Positions 35,053 to 44,696 are shown, counted from the first letter of the stretch. The stretch: 64,000 bases of DNA from Pelagicoccus sp. SDUM812005 (GCF_031127875.1 NZ_JARXIA010000006.1:1-64000), one strand, 5' to 3'. The notes: generated by a model not told the origin, from the sequence alone. Made by a program: numbers and translations.

Positions 35053-35207
35053 GAGGACGCTCCCTTGCGTGGAGATGGAGGCAAATGTTTGATATCGCGG
35101 GAAATGCCTCTAGCGTGGGCGGAGAGTCGGAGGAGCCCGTTTCGATCCTGCCCCATTTGATGGACGGAAAAGGAGCCTCCTCGAGCTCGAGGCATTGTTG
35201 CGACCCC

Positions 35208-35828
35208 ATGAAATCTGAACCCAGCGAATCCCCGAAACCTCATTGGTCCGGCGCCAGCATGGCGGACCTGACGGTCTGCTTGCAGGCGATCGAGGCGGGG
35301 GACGAACGGGCTTCGGAGGAGCTGTTGCCGCTTGTCTACGACGAGCTGCGCCAGCACGCGGGCGTGCGCATGGCCCGCGAATCTTCGGCCCATACCTTGC
35401 AGCCGACGGCCCTGGTGCACGAAGCGTGGCTGCGGGTGGTAGGCAAGGGAGGGATTCGCTGGGAGAGCCGGGCCCACTTCTTCGGCGCGGCGGCGGAGGC
35501 GATGCGCCGAATCCTGATCGAGAGCGCTCGCAGGAAGGCGCGGCTCAAGCGCGGCGGCGATCTGGTGCGGGTGGATCTCGCGAGCATCGACGTAGCGACG
35601 GCGACCCCGGAAGAGAAGGTGCTGATGATCGACGAGGCTTTGGAGAAGCTTAAGCAAAAGGATCCGGAGCAGGCGCGGGTGGTGATGTTGAAGTTCTTTA
35701 TGAGCCACACCAACGCGGAGGTGGCGGACATGTTGCGCATCAGCGAGCGCACCGTCGAACGGCGTTGGGCTTTTGCCAAGGCTTGGCTTCTCGACACCAT
35801 CAAGCAGCAGCAAGCCCATCCCCTATGA
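35208..35828 (+). CDS. ECF-type sigma factor (TIGR02999-like) paired with a Ser/Thr kinase
   Basis: A 206-residue sigma factor. The opening MADLTVCLQAIEAGDERASEELLPLVYDELRQHA and HTLQPTALVHEAWLRVV are typical of the TIGR02999/ECF group common in Planctomycetes and Verrucomicrobia, followed by ESRAHFFGAAAEAMRRILIE (region 2) and a region 4 helix-turn-helix (NAEVADMLRISERTVERRWAFAKAWL). The stop overlaps the start of the kinase gene (ATGA), so translation is coupled. No anti-sigma factor is present; in this group the kinase is thought to control the sigma factor. The ATG at 35208 is chosen; an ATG at 35085 with a better GGAGG leader would add 41 unusual residues. Confidence 0.88.
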   Translation: MKSEPSESPKPHWSGASMADLTVCLQAIEAGDERASEELLPLVYDELRQHAGVRMARESSAHTLQPTALVHEAWLRVVGKGGIRWESRAHFFGAAAEAMRRILIESARRKARLKRGGDLVRVDLASIDVATATPEEKVLMIDEALEKLKQKDPEQARVVMLKFFMSHTNAEVADMLRISERTVERRWAFAKAWLLDTIKQQQAHPL

Positions 35829-38002
35829 ATTCCGAGAGCGCCCGAGAGGAAGAAGTATTCGATGCGGCCCGCGCCATTGCGGACCCGGCGCTGCGTAGCG
35901 CTTTTTTGGAGACGGAGTGCGCGGACGATCCGGGGATGCTGCGTCGCCTCAAGTCGATGCTGGAGACCACCGACGAGGTGGACGACTTCTTTGCGGAGAG
36001 CGCTCGGGCGATCAATTCCGAAGAGGTGGCGGAGAAGCTGCGTCGCGACCCGGACGAGGAGGAGGAAGTGGGGGTGAAGATTGGCCGCTACCGGCTCTTG
36101 CAACGGCTTGGCGATGGCGGTTGCGGAGTGGTTTACCTCGCGGAGCAGGAAGAGCCGGTACGCCGCGCGGTGGCATTGAAGATCATTCGTTTGGGGATGG
36201 AGACGGAGCGGGTTATTTCGCGATTCGAGGCGGAGCGCCAGGCCCTGGCTATGATGGACCATCCGAATATCGCTCGCGTCTTCGACGCGGGGGAGACGGC
36301 GGGCGGCTCGCCTTACTTCGTGATGGAGCATGTGCGCGGAGAGGCGCTCACGGACTATTGCCGCGGGCACAAGCTGGGCATCGTGGATCGGCTGAAGCTC
36401 TTCATGCAGGTGTGCCATGCGATCCAGCACGCCCACCAAAAGGGGATTATCCATGGCGACATCAAGCCGTCCAACATCATCGTCAGCGAGCACGACGGCG
36501 GCGCCGTGCCGCGGGTGATCGACTTCGGCATCGCTCGGGCCACGGAGGCGGGCTTCAGCGAGATGATGCTTTTTTCCGGACCGGACAAGCAGGTGCTCGG
36601 CACGCCGTCCTACATGAGTCCGGAGCAAGTGCAGCTCGGTGGTTTGGATGTGGATACGCGGAGCGACGTCTACAGCTTGGGGGTCTTGCTCTACGAGCTG
36701 CTTACCGACAAGCCCTCCTTCGACAAGGATCGCTTGGCGAACGTGGGCATCGCGGACTTGCGTCGCATCGTGGGCAAGGAAGAGCCGCCGCTTCCATCGG
36801 AACGCATTCTTAGTCTGGGTAGTGAGGAAGCGGATACGATTTCAGCCTCCTTGAACAAGACGCCGAAGAGCCTCGTTTCGCGATTGAAGGGAGACTTGGA
36901 TTGCATCGTGATGAAGGCGATGTCCAAGGATCGCCATCGCCGCTACGAGACGGCGGACGCCTTGGCCACGGAGATCAAGCGCTACTTGGCCGACGAGCCG
37001 GTGGTCGCTCACTCGCCCGGGTTCTTTTATCGCTACCGCAAGATGGTAAAGCGAAACCGCACCATGGTGCTAGCTTCCACGGCGGTGGCCCTGACCTTGA
37101 TCTTTGGTCTGGGGCTTTCGACTTGGCTGCTTATGCGAGAGCGGGAGGCGCGTCAGCGGGCGGAGGCGGCGGAGCAGCAGCAGGCGCGGCTGCGGCAGGA
37201 GGCGGAGTTTCGCGGCCAGCTGACCGAGGCGGCCATGCTGGTGAGCAAGGAGGAGTATGCGGAGGCGGACGTTTTGGTAGGCGGAGTGGAGCTCAACGAA
37301 GCGACGATGGAGGGGGCTGCGGTCTTTCGGGCCCTGGGCGAATGGCACGCGATCAATGGCCGCTGGCGCTTGGCGGCGGAGCGTTTCAAGACCTTGCTGA
37401 AGGTGAACCAGCTGGAAGGTGCGGACGTATCCAGTTTGGACTACCTCGAGCTGGGGCCAGTGTTGATCGAGTTGGGCGACTTGGACGAGTACGACCGGTT
37501 TCGCCGTCAAGCGGTGGAGCGCTTTTCCGGCGTGGACCTGCCCTTTGCGGACCGGATTGTGAAGATCAGTTTGCTGGTGTCGGCCAATGGCGAGATGCTG
37601 CGTCAGCTGGAGCCGTTTGCGGAGGCGTCGAAGGTGTCGATCCATGGGGCGGAGACTTCGGGCGACAATTTCCAGGCGGCCTGGCGTTCCATGTCGCATG
37701 CGCTTTTCGAGTATCGGCGGGCCAACTACGCGGAGGCGGTTGCCTATGCGCGGCGTTGCTTTGCCTACGGGGCTCCGAATGCCCCGCGCGATGCGGCGGC
37801 GGGGTTCGTCTTGGCAATGGCTTCCTATCAGATGGGGCGTACGGACGATGCGGAGGCGGCGTATCGAGCAGCGGCGCGTTTGGTGGAGAGCAAGTACGTT
37901 ACGAACATCGACCTGGGCAATCCGGTGCAGGGGTTCTGGTTTGACTGGGCGTTTGCCCGCGTGATCAAGCGGGAGGCGTCTCGCCTGCTGGGGATGGAGT
38001 GA
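35825..38002 (+). CDS. Membrane Ser/Thr protein kinase with non-RD catalytic loop
   Basis: A 725-residue kinase. Residues 1-85 are a helical region ahead of the kinase domain (about 88-370). The glycine loop is LGDGGCGVVYLA, the catalytic Lys is in VALKII (K119), the catalytic loop reads HGDIKPSNIIV (210-220; Asp 212, Asn 217) and the metal site is DFG (233-235). The usual Arg of HRD is Gly, so activation-loop phosphorylation may not be needed. One transmembrane helix (VLASTAVALTLIFGLGLSTWLLM) near residue 425 is followed by a Glu/Gln-rich coil and TPR-like helical repeats outside the membrane. It overlaps the sigma factor gene by four bases and probably modifies it. Confidence 0.9.
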   Translation: MNSESAREEEVFDAARAIADPALRSAFLETECADDPGMLRRLKSMLETTDEVDDFFAESARAINSEEVAEKLRRDPDEEEEVGVKIGRYRLLQRLGDGGCGVVYLAEQEEPVRRAVALKIIRLGMETERVISRFEAERQALAMMDHPNIARVFDAGETAGGSPYFVMEHVRGEALTDYCRGHKLGIVDRLKLFMQVCHAIQHAHQKGIIHGDIKPSNIIVSEHDGGAVPRVIDFGIARATEAGFSEMMLFSGPDKQVLGTPSYMSPEQVQLGGLDVDTRSDVYSLGVLLYELLTDKPSFDKDRLANVGIADLRRIVGKEEPPLPSERILSLGSEEADTISASLNKTPKSLVSRLKGDLDCIVMKAMSKDRHRRYETADALATEIKRYLADEPVVAHSPGFFYRYRKMVKRNRTMVLASTAVALTLIFGLGLSTWLLMREREARQRAEAAEQQQARLRQEAEFRGQLTEAAMLVSKEEYAEADVLVGGVELNEATMEGAAVFRALGEWHAINGRWRLAAERFKTLLKVNQLEGADVSSLDYLELGPVLIELGDLDEYDRFRRQAVERFSGVDLPFADRIVKISLLVSANGEMLRQLEPFAEASKVSIHGAETSGDNFQAAWRSMSHALFEYRRANYAEAVAYARRCFAYGAPNAPRDAAAGFVLAMASYQMGRTDDAEAAYRAAARLVESKYVTNIDLGNPVQGFWFDWAFARVIKREASRLLGME

Positions 38003-38078
38003 GCGTCGGGAACTGTTGAGCCTTAGCTGGAGGGATCCTGCGCTGCGCTACGGAGGGGGCTTCGCGTTTGAACCTTTT

Positions 38079-38108
38079 TTTGGCGGGTTTGGAGCGGGGA
38101 GGGCGCAT
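38079..38108 (+). promoter_or_regulatory. Candidate sugar-regulon motif, copy B
   Basis: A direct repeat TTTGGCGGG and TTTGGAGCGG, ten bases apart (one helical turn), with a GCGCAT box 24 bases from the first TTTGG. It is preceded by a T-run and lies 150 bases before the symporter gene. It is identical over more than 20 bases with the copy before the TonB receptor gene. Confidence 0.55.
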
Positions 38109-38229
38109 GTAGGGGTAGCTCGATGGGTGTCGCGGTTATTCGCTGCCGATCGGTCTTTGGATATCGAACTCCTTCTATTATGCCCTTATCTCTATCTTTC
38201 GCTTACAGGGAGGCTTCTTCCTTCACGCT

Positions 38230-39588
38230 ATGAATTCGAAGAAGCTTACTGTCTTGGAAAAGGTCGGCTTCGGCGCCGGCGACATGTCGATCAATGTAAT
38301 GGTCGCCGCCTTGTTCTTCTTCATGTCCTTTTTCTATACGGACATCTTCGGTCTGGATCCGGTGCACATGGGGATCTTGTTCATGGTGGCCCGCTTCGTG
38401 GACGCGTTCACGGATCCGATGATGGGGTTGATCACCGATAAGGTGACGACGCGGATGGGGCGTTTTCGGCCCTATTTTCTTTATTTGGCGGTGCCTTATG
38501 GCGTGTCGATGGTGTTGCTCTTCACCACGCCGGATTGGGACTATGCGGCGAAGCTGGTTTGGGCGTATGCGACTTACCTGCTGGCAACCTTGATGTTTAC
38601 GGGGGTGGCGATTCCCTACATCTCTTATATCGGAGTGCTAACTTCGGACCCGCAGGAGCGGTTGTCGGCGAATGGGTACCGCATGTTTTTCGCGAAGATC
38701 GCGAACGTCGTCATCGTTGCATCGGTGCCGATCTTGGCGAAGGCATGGGGCGGCGACGATCTGGGGAAAGGTTACCAGCTGGCGATGGGCTTGATGTCGG
38801 GGGTGGGAGTTTTGCTCTTGTTGTTTTGTTTTTTCACTACACGGGAGCGGGTAGAATACGTGGCGGATCGCCGTCCCATCGGTCGCCAGATTTCGCTGCT
38901 CTTGCGCAATGACCAATGGCTGGTTTTAGCGGGAGCCTGTATTGTCGGTACGCTTGGATACGCGATTCGCGGGAGCGTGGCGATGTACTACGCGAAGTAT
39001 TTTCTGGCTGGAGACGAGGTTATAATATCGGCTTTCACGAGCTCGGGCATCGCGGCTTCGATCGCGTCGATGGTGGCGTCGACTTGGATTACGAAACGTT
39101 ACTGCAAGATCGCGCTCTTTCGGTGGTCCCAGATTTTGACCGGTGTGGTCAGCGTGGCCCTTTATTTCTTCGTAACGCCGGACGACGTGGTGCTGGCTTT
39201 CGGGCTTTATATTCTCCTTTGCTTCGTGGTGGACCTGCACGCACCGGTTTTCTGGTCGGCTATCGCGGAGGCGGTGGACTACGGACAGGCCAAGAACGGC
39301 GAGCGGGTTTCTGGATTGGCCTTCGGTGGAATATCATTTTGCCAAAAGGCGGGCGGCGGTCTGGCAGGTTTGATTGGCGGACTGTTGCTCAGCTATTTCA
39401 ACTACGAGAAAGATGTGGAGCAGACGGCCTACACCTTGAATGGGATTGCCTTGATGTTGACGGTGATACCCGGCGTCTTCCATGCCCTGCTCGGGGTGAT
39501 GATGTTTAAGTATAAGATCACGGATAAGTTCTATCACGAAATGGTGGATGGTAGCGATATTCTGAAGCCTGCCGAGAAGGGCGCCTAG
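38230..39588 (+). CDS. GPH-family sugar:cation symporter
   Basis: A 452-residue transporter with twelve hydrophobic helices, of the glycoside-pentoside-hexuronide:cation family (MelB, XynB, UidB). The opening LTVLEKVGFGAGDMSINVMVAALFFFMSFFYTDIFGL and MVARFVDAFTDPMMGLITDKVTTRMGRFRPYFLY, with the conserved DPMMG and GRFRPY, are diagnostic. It takes up mono- or oligosaccharides released by the GH43 enzymes by sodium or proton symport across the inner membrane. It is followed 56 bases later by a cytoplasmic GH43, which suggests import of arabino- or xylo-oligosaccharides for cleavage inside the cell. A candidate operator lies upstream. Confidence 0.93.
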   Translation: MNSKKLTVLEKVGFGAGDMSINVMVAALFFFMSFFYTDIFGLDPVHMGILFMVARFVDAFTDPMMGLITDKVTTRMGRFRPYFLYLAVPYGVSMVLLFTTPDWDYAAKLVWAYATYLLATLMFTGVAIPYISYIGVLTSDPQERLSANGYRMFFAKIANVVIVASVPILAKAWGGDDLGKGYQLAMGLMSGVGVLLLLFCFFTTRERVEYVADRRPIGRQISLLLRNDQWLVLAGACIVGTLGYAIRGSVAMYYAKYFLAGDEVIISAFTSSGIAASIASMVASTWITKRYCKIALFRWSQILTGVVSVALYFFVTPDDVVLAFGLYILLCFVVDLHAPVFWSAIAEAVDYGQAKNGERVSGLAFGGISFCQKAGGGLAGLIGGLLLSYFNYEKDVEQTAYTLNGIALMLTVIPGVFHALLGVMMFKYKITDKFYHEMVDGSDILKPAEKGA

Positions 39589-39644
39589 GAACGCGTTTCG
39601 GGACGATTCGCCTCGATCGTATCAGCTGTAGCAATTTATATATT

Positions 39645-40589
39645 ATGGACAAACGACCTACTCCTTTAATCGAGCAACGAGCGGATCCGCACATTTTGAA
39701 GGCGTCCGACGGGTACTATTATTTTTCGGCTTCCGTACCGGAGTACGATCGGCTCGAGTTGCGTCGTTCCAGGACGATTGCCGGTTTGGCGGAGGCGAAT
39801 CGCGTGACGGTGTGGACGAAGCCGGAGGAGGGACCGTTTTCGGATTTGATTTGGGCTCCGGAAATTCACTTCGTGCGGGGCGCTTGGTATATCTATTTCG
39901 CTGCAGCTCCGTCGCGAGAAATCAAATACGACCTCTTCCAGCATCGCATGTATGCGATCCATACCGATGCGGCGAACCCCCTGGCGGGCGATTGGTCGGA
40001 TCCGGTTCGGATCGAAACCGGAATGGATACGTTTTGCCTGGATGCGACGGTGTTCGAGCACCGGGGAGAGCTCTTCTACGTTTGGGCCCAGAAGGAGATT
40101 GGGATCGAGGGGAATTCGAACCTGTACATCGCTAAGATGGATACGCCGCTTACGCTGGCGACGAAGCCGGTGCGCCTGAGCGTTCCCGAGTTCGACTGGG
40201 AAATACGCGGTTTTTGGGTGAACGAGGGACCGTCGATCCTGAAGCGGAACGGGAAGGTCTTCCTGTCCTATTCCGCGAGCGCCACGGACGAGAACTATGC
40301 GATGGGCTTGCTGTATGCGGACGAGGATTGCGACCTGCTGGATCCACGCAGTTGGACGAAGCGTAGGGAACCGGTGCTCGGCTCTCGCCCGGAGTTCAAG
40401 CACTTTGGACCCGGGCATAACAGCTTCACGGTTTCGGAGGACGGACAGGACGACCTGCTGGTGTATCATGCTCGAGAATACACGGAAATCGAAGGCGATC
40501 CGCTTTGGGATCCGAATCGGCACACTTTCGTGAAGAAACTTCTTTGGGATGAAACGGGCATGCCTGTATTCGATGCGCAGCGTACCTAA
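39645..40589 (+). CDS. GH43 family glycoside hydrolase, cytoplasmic
   Basis: A 314-residue GH43 enzyme without a signal peptide, therefore cytoplasmic. The base Asp is in QRADPHILKASDGYYYFSASVPEYDRLELRRS (D14), the modulating Asp in FCLDATVFEHRGELFYVWA, and the acid Glu in WVNEGPSILKRNGKVFLSYSAS. The GFWVNEGPSI and LGSRPEFKHFGPGHNSF blocks resemble GH43 alpha-L-arabinofuranosidases of the exo-arabinanase type (such as GH43_26). It probably trims arabinose from oligosaccharides brought in by the adjacent symporter. Twenty-one bases separate it from the lipoprotein GH43 gene. Confidence 0.88.
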   Translation: MDKRPTPLIEQRADPHILKASDGYYYFSASVPEYDRLELRRSRTIAGLAEANRVTVWTKPEEGPFSDLIWAPEIHFVRGAWYIYFAAAPSREIKYDLFQHRMYAIHTDAANPLAGDWSDPVRIETGMDTFCLDATVFEHRGELFYVWAQKEIGIEGNSNLYIAKMDTPLTLATKPVRLSVPEFDWEIRGFWVNEGPSILKRNGKVFLSYSASATDENYAMGLLYADEDCDLLDPRSWTKRREPVLGSRPEFKHFGPGHNSFTVSEDGQDDLLVYHAREYTEIEGDPLWDPNRHTFVKKLLWDETGMPVFDAQRT

Positions 40590-40610
40590 TTTGAATTGGA
40601 AGGACGAACG

Positions 40611-41645
40611 ATGAGACGAATGATTTCAAGTGTATCCTGCCTGCTTTGCGTGACCCTGGCAGCTTGCGGGGATGAGCCGGCGGAGGTTCGAGAGACCGTT
40701 GACGTGCCACGTGAAGATGTGGTGGCCCACGATCCGGTTATTATAAAGGAAGCGGATACGTATTATCTCTTTACGACTGGTCCGGGGGTGTCGGTTTGGA
40801 GTTCCAGCGATATGGTGCATTGGACCATGCAGGATCCGGTATTCGATACGGCTCCAAGCTGGGCGACGGAGCTGGTGTCCGGCTTTAAGGGGCATATGTG
40901 GGCGCCGGATATCAGTTACCATGATGGTCGGTATATTTTATATTATTCCGTATCCACCTTCGGGTCGAACGATTCGTGCATCGGCATGGCCAGTAACGTG
41001 ACGCTGGATGCGAGTCGTCCAGACTTCGAATGGAAGGACCACGGAGTGGTCGTTCGCTCGGAGCCCGGACTGCAGGACTGGAACGCGATCGATCCAAATT
41101 TGATATTCGATGAAACGGGGCAGCCTTACCTTGCCTTTGGTTCGTTCTGGAGCGGCTTGAAGCTGATGCCCTTGAACGAGGAGCTCGCCCGGGTCGAGCA
41201 GGGGGCGGAACCGATCGCCATCGCGAGCCGCCGGTTTGAGCTAAAATCCGCGGGTCCTGGTGAGGCTCCTGTGGTGCGGGAAGGGAACGATGCGATCGAG
41301 GGGCCATTTATTTATAGAAAGGGAGAATATTATTATCTCTTTGCTTCGGTAGACTTTTGCTGCCGCGGTAAGGACAGCACCTATAAAATGGTTTACGGCC
41401 GCTCGCGTGACATTCGCGGTCCTTATCTCGATCGGGAGGGCCATTCGATGCTGAAGGGCGGCGGTACTTTGTTGAAGGAGGGAGACCAGCGCTGGCAGGG
41501 TCTCGGCCACAACGGTATTTCGAATATCGATGGCGTAGAATACGCTGTTTTTCACGGTTACGACGGGGAGACGGATCGAGGTCTGCCTAAGCTTCACATC
41601 GAAGTCCTAAGATGGACCGAGGATGGGTGGCCGGTGCTCGAATAG
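40611..41645 (+). CDS. GH43 family lipoprotein, endo-arabinanase-like
   Basis: A 344-residue lipoprotein: a basic start, hydrophobic SVSCLLCVTL and lipobox LAAC (Cys 19) place it on the membrane surface. GH43 positions are the base Asp in VAHDPVIIKEADTYYLFTTG (D41), WAPDISYHDGRYILYYSVSTFGSNDSCIG, the modulating Asp in WNAIDPNLIFDETGQPYLAFGSFWSG and the acid Glu in AIEGPFIYRKGEYYYLFASVDFCCRG. The FASVDFCC and GHNGI blocks are characteristic of arabinan endo-1,5-alpha-L-arabinanases. It would cut arabinan at the cell surface into pieces for the TonB receptor and symporter. The ATG at 40611 has a GAAGGA leader. Confidence 0.9.
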   Translation: MRRMISSVSCLLCVTLAACGDEPAEVRETVDVPREDVVAHDPVIIKEADTYYLFTTGPGVSVWSSSDMVHWTMQDPVFDTAPSWATELVSGFKGHMWAPDISYHDGRYILYYSVSTFGSNDSCIGMASNVTLDASRPDFEWKDHGVVVRSEPGLQDWNAIDPNLIFDETGQPYLAFGSFWSGLKLMPLNEELARVEQGAEPIAIASRRFELKSAGPGEAPVVREGNDAIEGPFIYRKGEYYYLFASVDFCCRGKDSTYKMVYGRSRDIRGPYLDREGHSMLKGGGTLLKEGDQRWQGLGHNGISNIDGVEYAVFHGYDGETDRGLPKLHIEVLRWTEDGWPVLE

Positions 41646-41728
41646 GCTTCGTCGACCGAAAAGCCGTTGTCCACTCGCCACGTTTCGAAAAGCGGATATC
41701 CTCGATAATTGGATATTATGAAAAGTTT

Positions 41729-41758
41729 TTTGGCGGGTTTGGAGCGGCTACCGCGCAT
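41729..41758 (+). promoter_or_regulatory. Candidate sugar-regulon motif, copy C
   Basis: The same direct repeat and GCGCAT box as at 38079-38108 with identical spacing, preceded by a T-run, 113 bases before the TonB receptor start. The surroundings differ, so this is not simply a larger duplication. Confidence 0.55.
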
Positions 41759-41841
41759 TGGCTAGTGAGGAGTTCCTCAGCTGATGCCCTTTTAGTTCTT
41801 GTTTCGACTAAATCAGCTACACCGAAAACTACCATATTAAC

Positions 41842-44667
41842 ATGACCCCGAAGATTAATAACCTAGAAGAAAAGACCCCACTGTTTTCTGCCAAGAGCAA
41901 GAAGTCACTTGGTCTTTCCGTCGCCATGCTCATGGCGATTTCGGGCGGAGCCGGCCAGGCCTTCGCTCAAGACGACGAAAAGGTATTCGAGCTCGACGCG
42001 TTCGTCGTCGAGAACAGCATCCGCGACAGTTTGGCTGCTGGTGTTGAAATCAAGAAGAACAGCCGCCAGATGATCGATGCTCTCGTAGCGGAGGACATCG
42101 GGAAGTTTCCAGATAACAACGTTGTGGAAGCGTTGCAGCGCGTGGCTGGCGTTCAGACGACGGACCGAGCTCGCGGCGAGGTGAATACCGTTACCATTCG
42201 CGGTCTCAACGACGTAACCACTACAGTTAATGGTCGCAATATATTCACTTCGTCCGGCCGTTCCGTAGCCTTGGCGGATATTCCTGCTTCCTTGGTGAAC
42301 CGAGTGAACGTGTATAAGACGCGTTCCGCTTCCCAGATCGAGCACGGCATCGCAGGCGTGATCGACGTGCGCACGCAGCGTCCCTTCAATTTCGACGGTC
42401 AAAAGACGGTGCTGGCGGCTCGTGGGATCTACTCCGAGCTTTCGGACGAGTTCGATCCGAATGTGAGCGCCCTTTTCTCCAACGTTTGGGAAACGGACGG
42501 TGGCAAGTTCGGGGCGTTGTTTAACGTGTCCTTCGCGGAATCGAATTGGACGGACAAGAGCATCACTGCCGGCGCGATGGTCCCTTTCATAACGGAGAAC
42601 CCACCTGCGGACTTCACCTTTGCTCCGCTCGAGCGCCTCTTTACGACGCATCCCTCCGCGGTTGAAAATCCGCTTTGGCAGCCAGGTCTGGAAGCTGGCC
42701 TGCCTTTCAACGAAGGCGCGACCTTGCCCTTGACGCCCGTCAGCGGGGGAGCGACTCAGCAGGTGCCTTACTACTTGACGCGCGATGCGGTTTTTTCGGC
42801 CGACTTTTACGGAAAGCGCGAGCGTCCTGCGGCAAACCTGTCGCTGCAATTCGCTCCGGACGACAATACCACTTACACCTTTGAAGCTTTCTATAACGGC
42901 TATCGCGAAAGCTTTAACAACAACCTGATGTTCTCGCTAGCGGACTGGTGGGGCAATCCGGGCGACTTCGAATTGATCCCAGGGACGAATATCATCAAGG
43001 AACGCACAGTTGGAAACCCATTCAGCTTCATGAGTGGCGACCGCACCGAGCAGAAGACCGATAGCTATCTCTACGCCCTTTCCGGCGAGTGGCAGGTTGG
43101 CTCGAAGCTCTCCATGACGGCTGACCTTTCGTACCAGAAGAGCGAGTTCTCCGTGGACTTCCTCGCGATCCAAACGAATCGCATCCCACCGAGCATCTCC
43201 GTTGACTTCAATGCAGGTGGCGGAGTGCCGGCCTTCAGCTTTGGGGACGACCCGAACACCGCTGTCGACGAAAGCGACCTCACGGTTGCGGAGCTGTGGA
43301 ATATCGGTCCCTTCTTCGACAACGCGGACCGCGACGAAGGCGATGCGACAGAGCTGAAGGTAGACGGTGTCTACGAACTCGAGGAAGGCTTCTTCGAGAA
43401 TATTGGCTTTGGCATCCGTTACGATACGCGCTCCGCCTCGGAAGCTGAATACCGTAGCGGCGTTTCGGATTTGAACCAGCCTTTGGCGAATTATCCAGAG
43501 ATGCAGTATGTGAATTCTGGATACTACGATGGGCGTACCGATATTCCTGCCTCCGCGATGCTTATCAATGCTGACTATTTGAGCGCTGAGAGAGACACGG
43601 TGCGCGCCTTGTACGGCTACCCTACCTCTTCGGAATTCTCGATCGCCAAGAATTTCGAGATCGAAGAGAAAACGCTTTCAGCCTATGTGCAAACTGACTT
43701 CATGAGGGACTTCGGCGATCAGGCTTTGAGCGGTCAGGTTGGCTTGCGCTACGTGAAGGTCGATCGCGATTTAGACTTTATCTCTTCGAGCAGCTCAACC
43801 AGCGGGGATTCGATTCTTCCCAGCGCCGTCGTGCTTTACGATTTGACGCCAGATCTGCGGCTGCGGGCTAGCTACGGCGAGACGGTTCGTTATGCTGGAT
43901 TTGGCGCTTTGAATCCAAATATCACATACGTCGAAGACGTGACGAACATCGGTTACGGAACTGCATCTGGCGGAAATCCAAACTTAGCTCCGACCGAGTC
44001 GAAGAACTACGATCTCTCGCTCGAGCGTTACTTCGGCGAGAAAGGGGCGAATATGGTTTATGCTACCGCTTTCAAGCGGAAGATCGAGGGACTCGTCATC
44101 GATTTCGTAAACCGTGTGAACTACGAAGGATACGACTATATTCTTTCTCAGCCAGACAACGCTTCGAACGGGGAGTTGGACGGTTTGGAATTCGGCTTGG
44201 TTTGGTTCCCGGAGAACTTGCCTGATTGGGCGGAGGGATTTGGTATCCAAGCAAGCTATACGACTCTGGACTCGATTCAGGATATCCCTATCACCAACGA
44301 TGCTGGCGAGGTCGTGGGTACCGATACGACACCGTTCTTCGCCGTATCCGATTCCTCTTACAGCGTGGTGCTCGCTTACGAGAAGGAGCGCTTCAGCTCT
44401 CGTCTATCCTACGTCTGGAGAGATGACTTCCTCCACCACTACGAAGCTCGTTTGTTCGCCAACCCGCTCGGCGTGTATAATACTGCTCAGCAGAGTTTGG
44501 ATCTGCAGCTCTCTTACAATGTTTCCGAAGACCTGGTGCTGACGCTCGACGCGACGAATCTTACGGACGAGGAATTCCACAGCTACTACGAGTATCCAGA
44601 TACTCATAACTTTGGGAACTGGCTGATCAGCCGAACGGTTTCGATCGGCGCTCGTTATTCATTTTAG
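41842..44667 (+). CDS. TonB-dependent outer membrane receptor
   Basis: A 941-residue outer membrane receptor. A long basic leader and hydrophobic core (residues about 20-42, ending GQAFAQ) form the signal peptide. VFELDAFVV follows, a TonB-box-like stretch common in Verrucomicrobia, then the plug domain: IGKFPDNNVVEALQRVAGVQTTD, VTIRGLNDVTTTVNGRNIF and HGIAGVIDVRTQRPF. The last 700 residues are the beta-barrel with a C-terminal aromatic residue (IGARYSF). The plug wording (KFPDNNVVEALQR.. GVQ) is that of carbohydrate-type TonB receptors. Placed after arabinanase genes, it should import arabino-oligosaccharides. No SusD partner is present, as is usual outside Bacteroidota. Confidence 0.94.
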   Translation: MTPKINNLEEKTPLFSAKSKKSLGLSVAMLMAISGGAGQAFAQDDEKVFELDAFVVENSIRDSLAAGVEIKKNSRQMIDALVAEDIGKFPDNNVVEALQRVAGVQTTDRARGEVNTVTIRGLNDVTTTVNGRNIFTSSGRSVALADIPASLVNRVNVYKTRSASQIEHGIAGVIDVRTQRPFNFDGQKTVLAARGIYSELSDEFDPNVSALFSNVWETDGGKFGALFNVSFAESNWTDKSITAGAMVPFITENPPADFTFAPLERLFTTHPSAVENPLWQPGLEAGLPFNEGATLPLTPVSGGATQQVPYYLTRDAVFSADFYGKRERPAANLSLQFAPDDNTTYTFEAFYNGYRESFNNNLMFSLADWWGNPGDFELIPGTNIIKERTVGNPFSFMSGDRTEQKTDSYLYALSGEWQVGSKLSMTADLSYQKSEFSVDFLAIQTNRIPPSISVDFNAGGGVPAFSFGDDPNTAVDESDLTVAELWNIGPFFDNADRDEGDATELKVDGVYELEEGFFENIGFGIRYDTRSASEAEYRSGVSDLNQPLANYPEMQYVNSGYYDGRTDIPASAMLINADYLSAERDTVRALYGYPTSSEFSIAKNFEIEEKTLSAYVQTDFMRDFGDQALSGQVGLRYVKVDRDLDFISSSSSTSGDSILPSAVVLYDLTPDLRLRASYGETVRYAGFGALNPNITYVEDVTNIGYGTASGGNPNLAPTESKNYDLSLERYFGEKGANMVYATAFKRKIEGLVIDFVNRVNYEGYDYILSQPDNASNGELDGLEFGLVWFPENLPDWAEGFGIQASYTTLDSIQDIPITNDAGEVVGTDTTPFFAVSDSSYSVVLAYEKERFSSRLSYVWRDDFLHHYEARLFANPLGVYNTAQQSLDLQLSYNVSEDLVLTLDATNLTDEEFHSYYEYPDTHNFGNWLISRTVSIGARYSF

Positions 44668-44696
44668 TTTCGGTATTTGATCGATACACATTGTTG

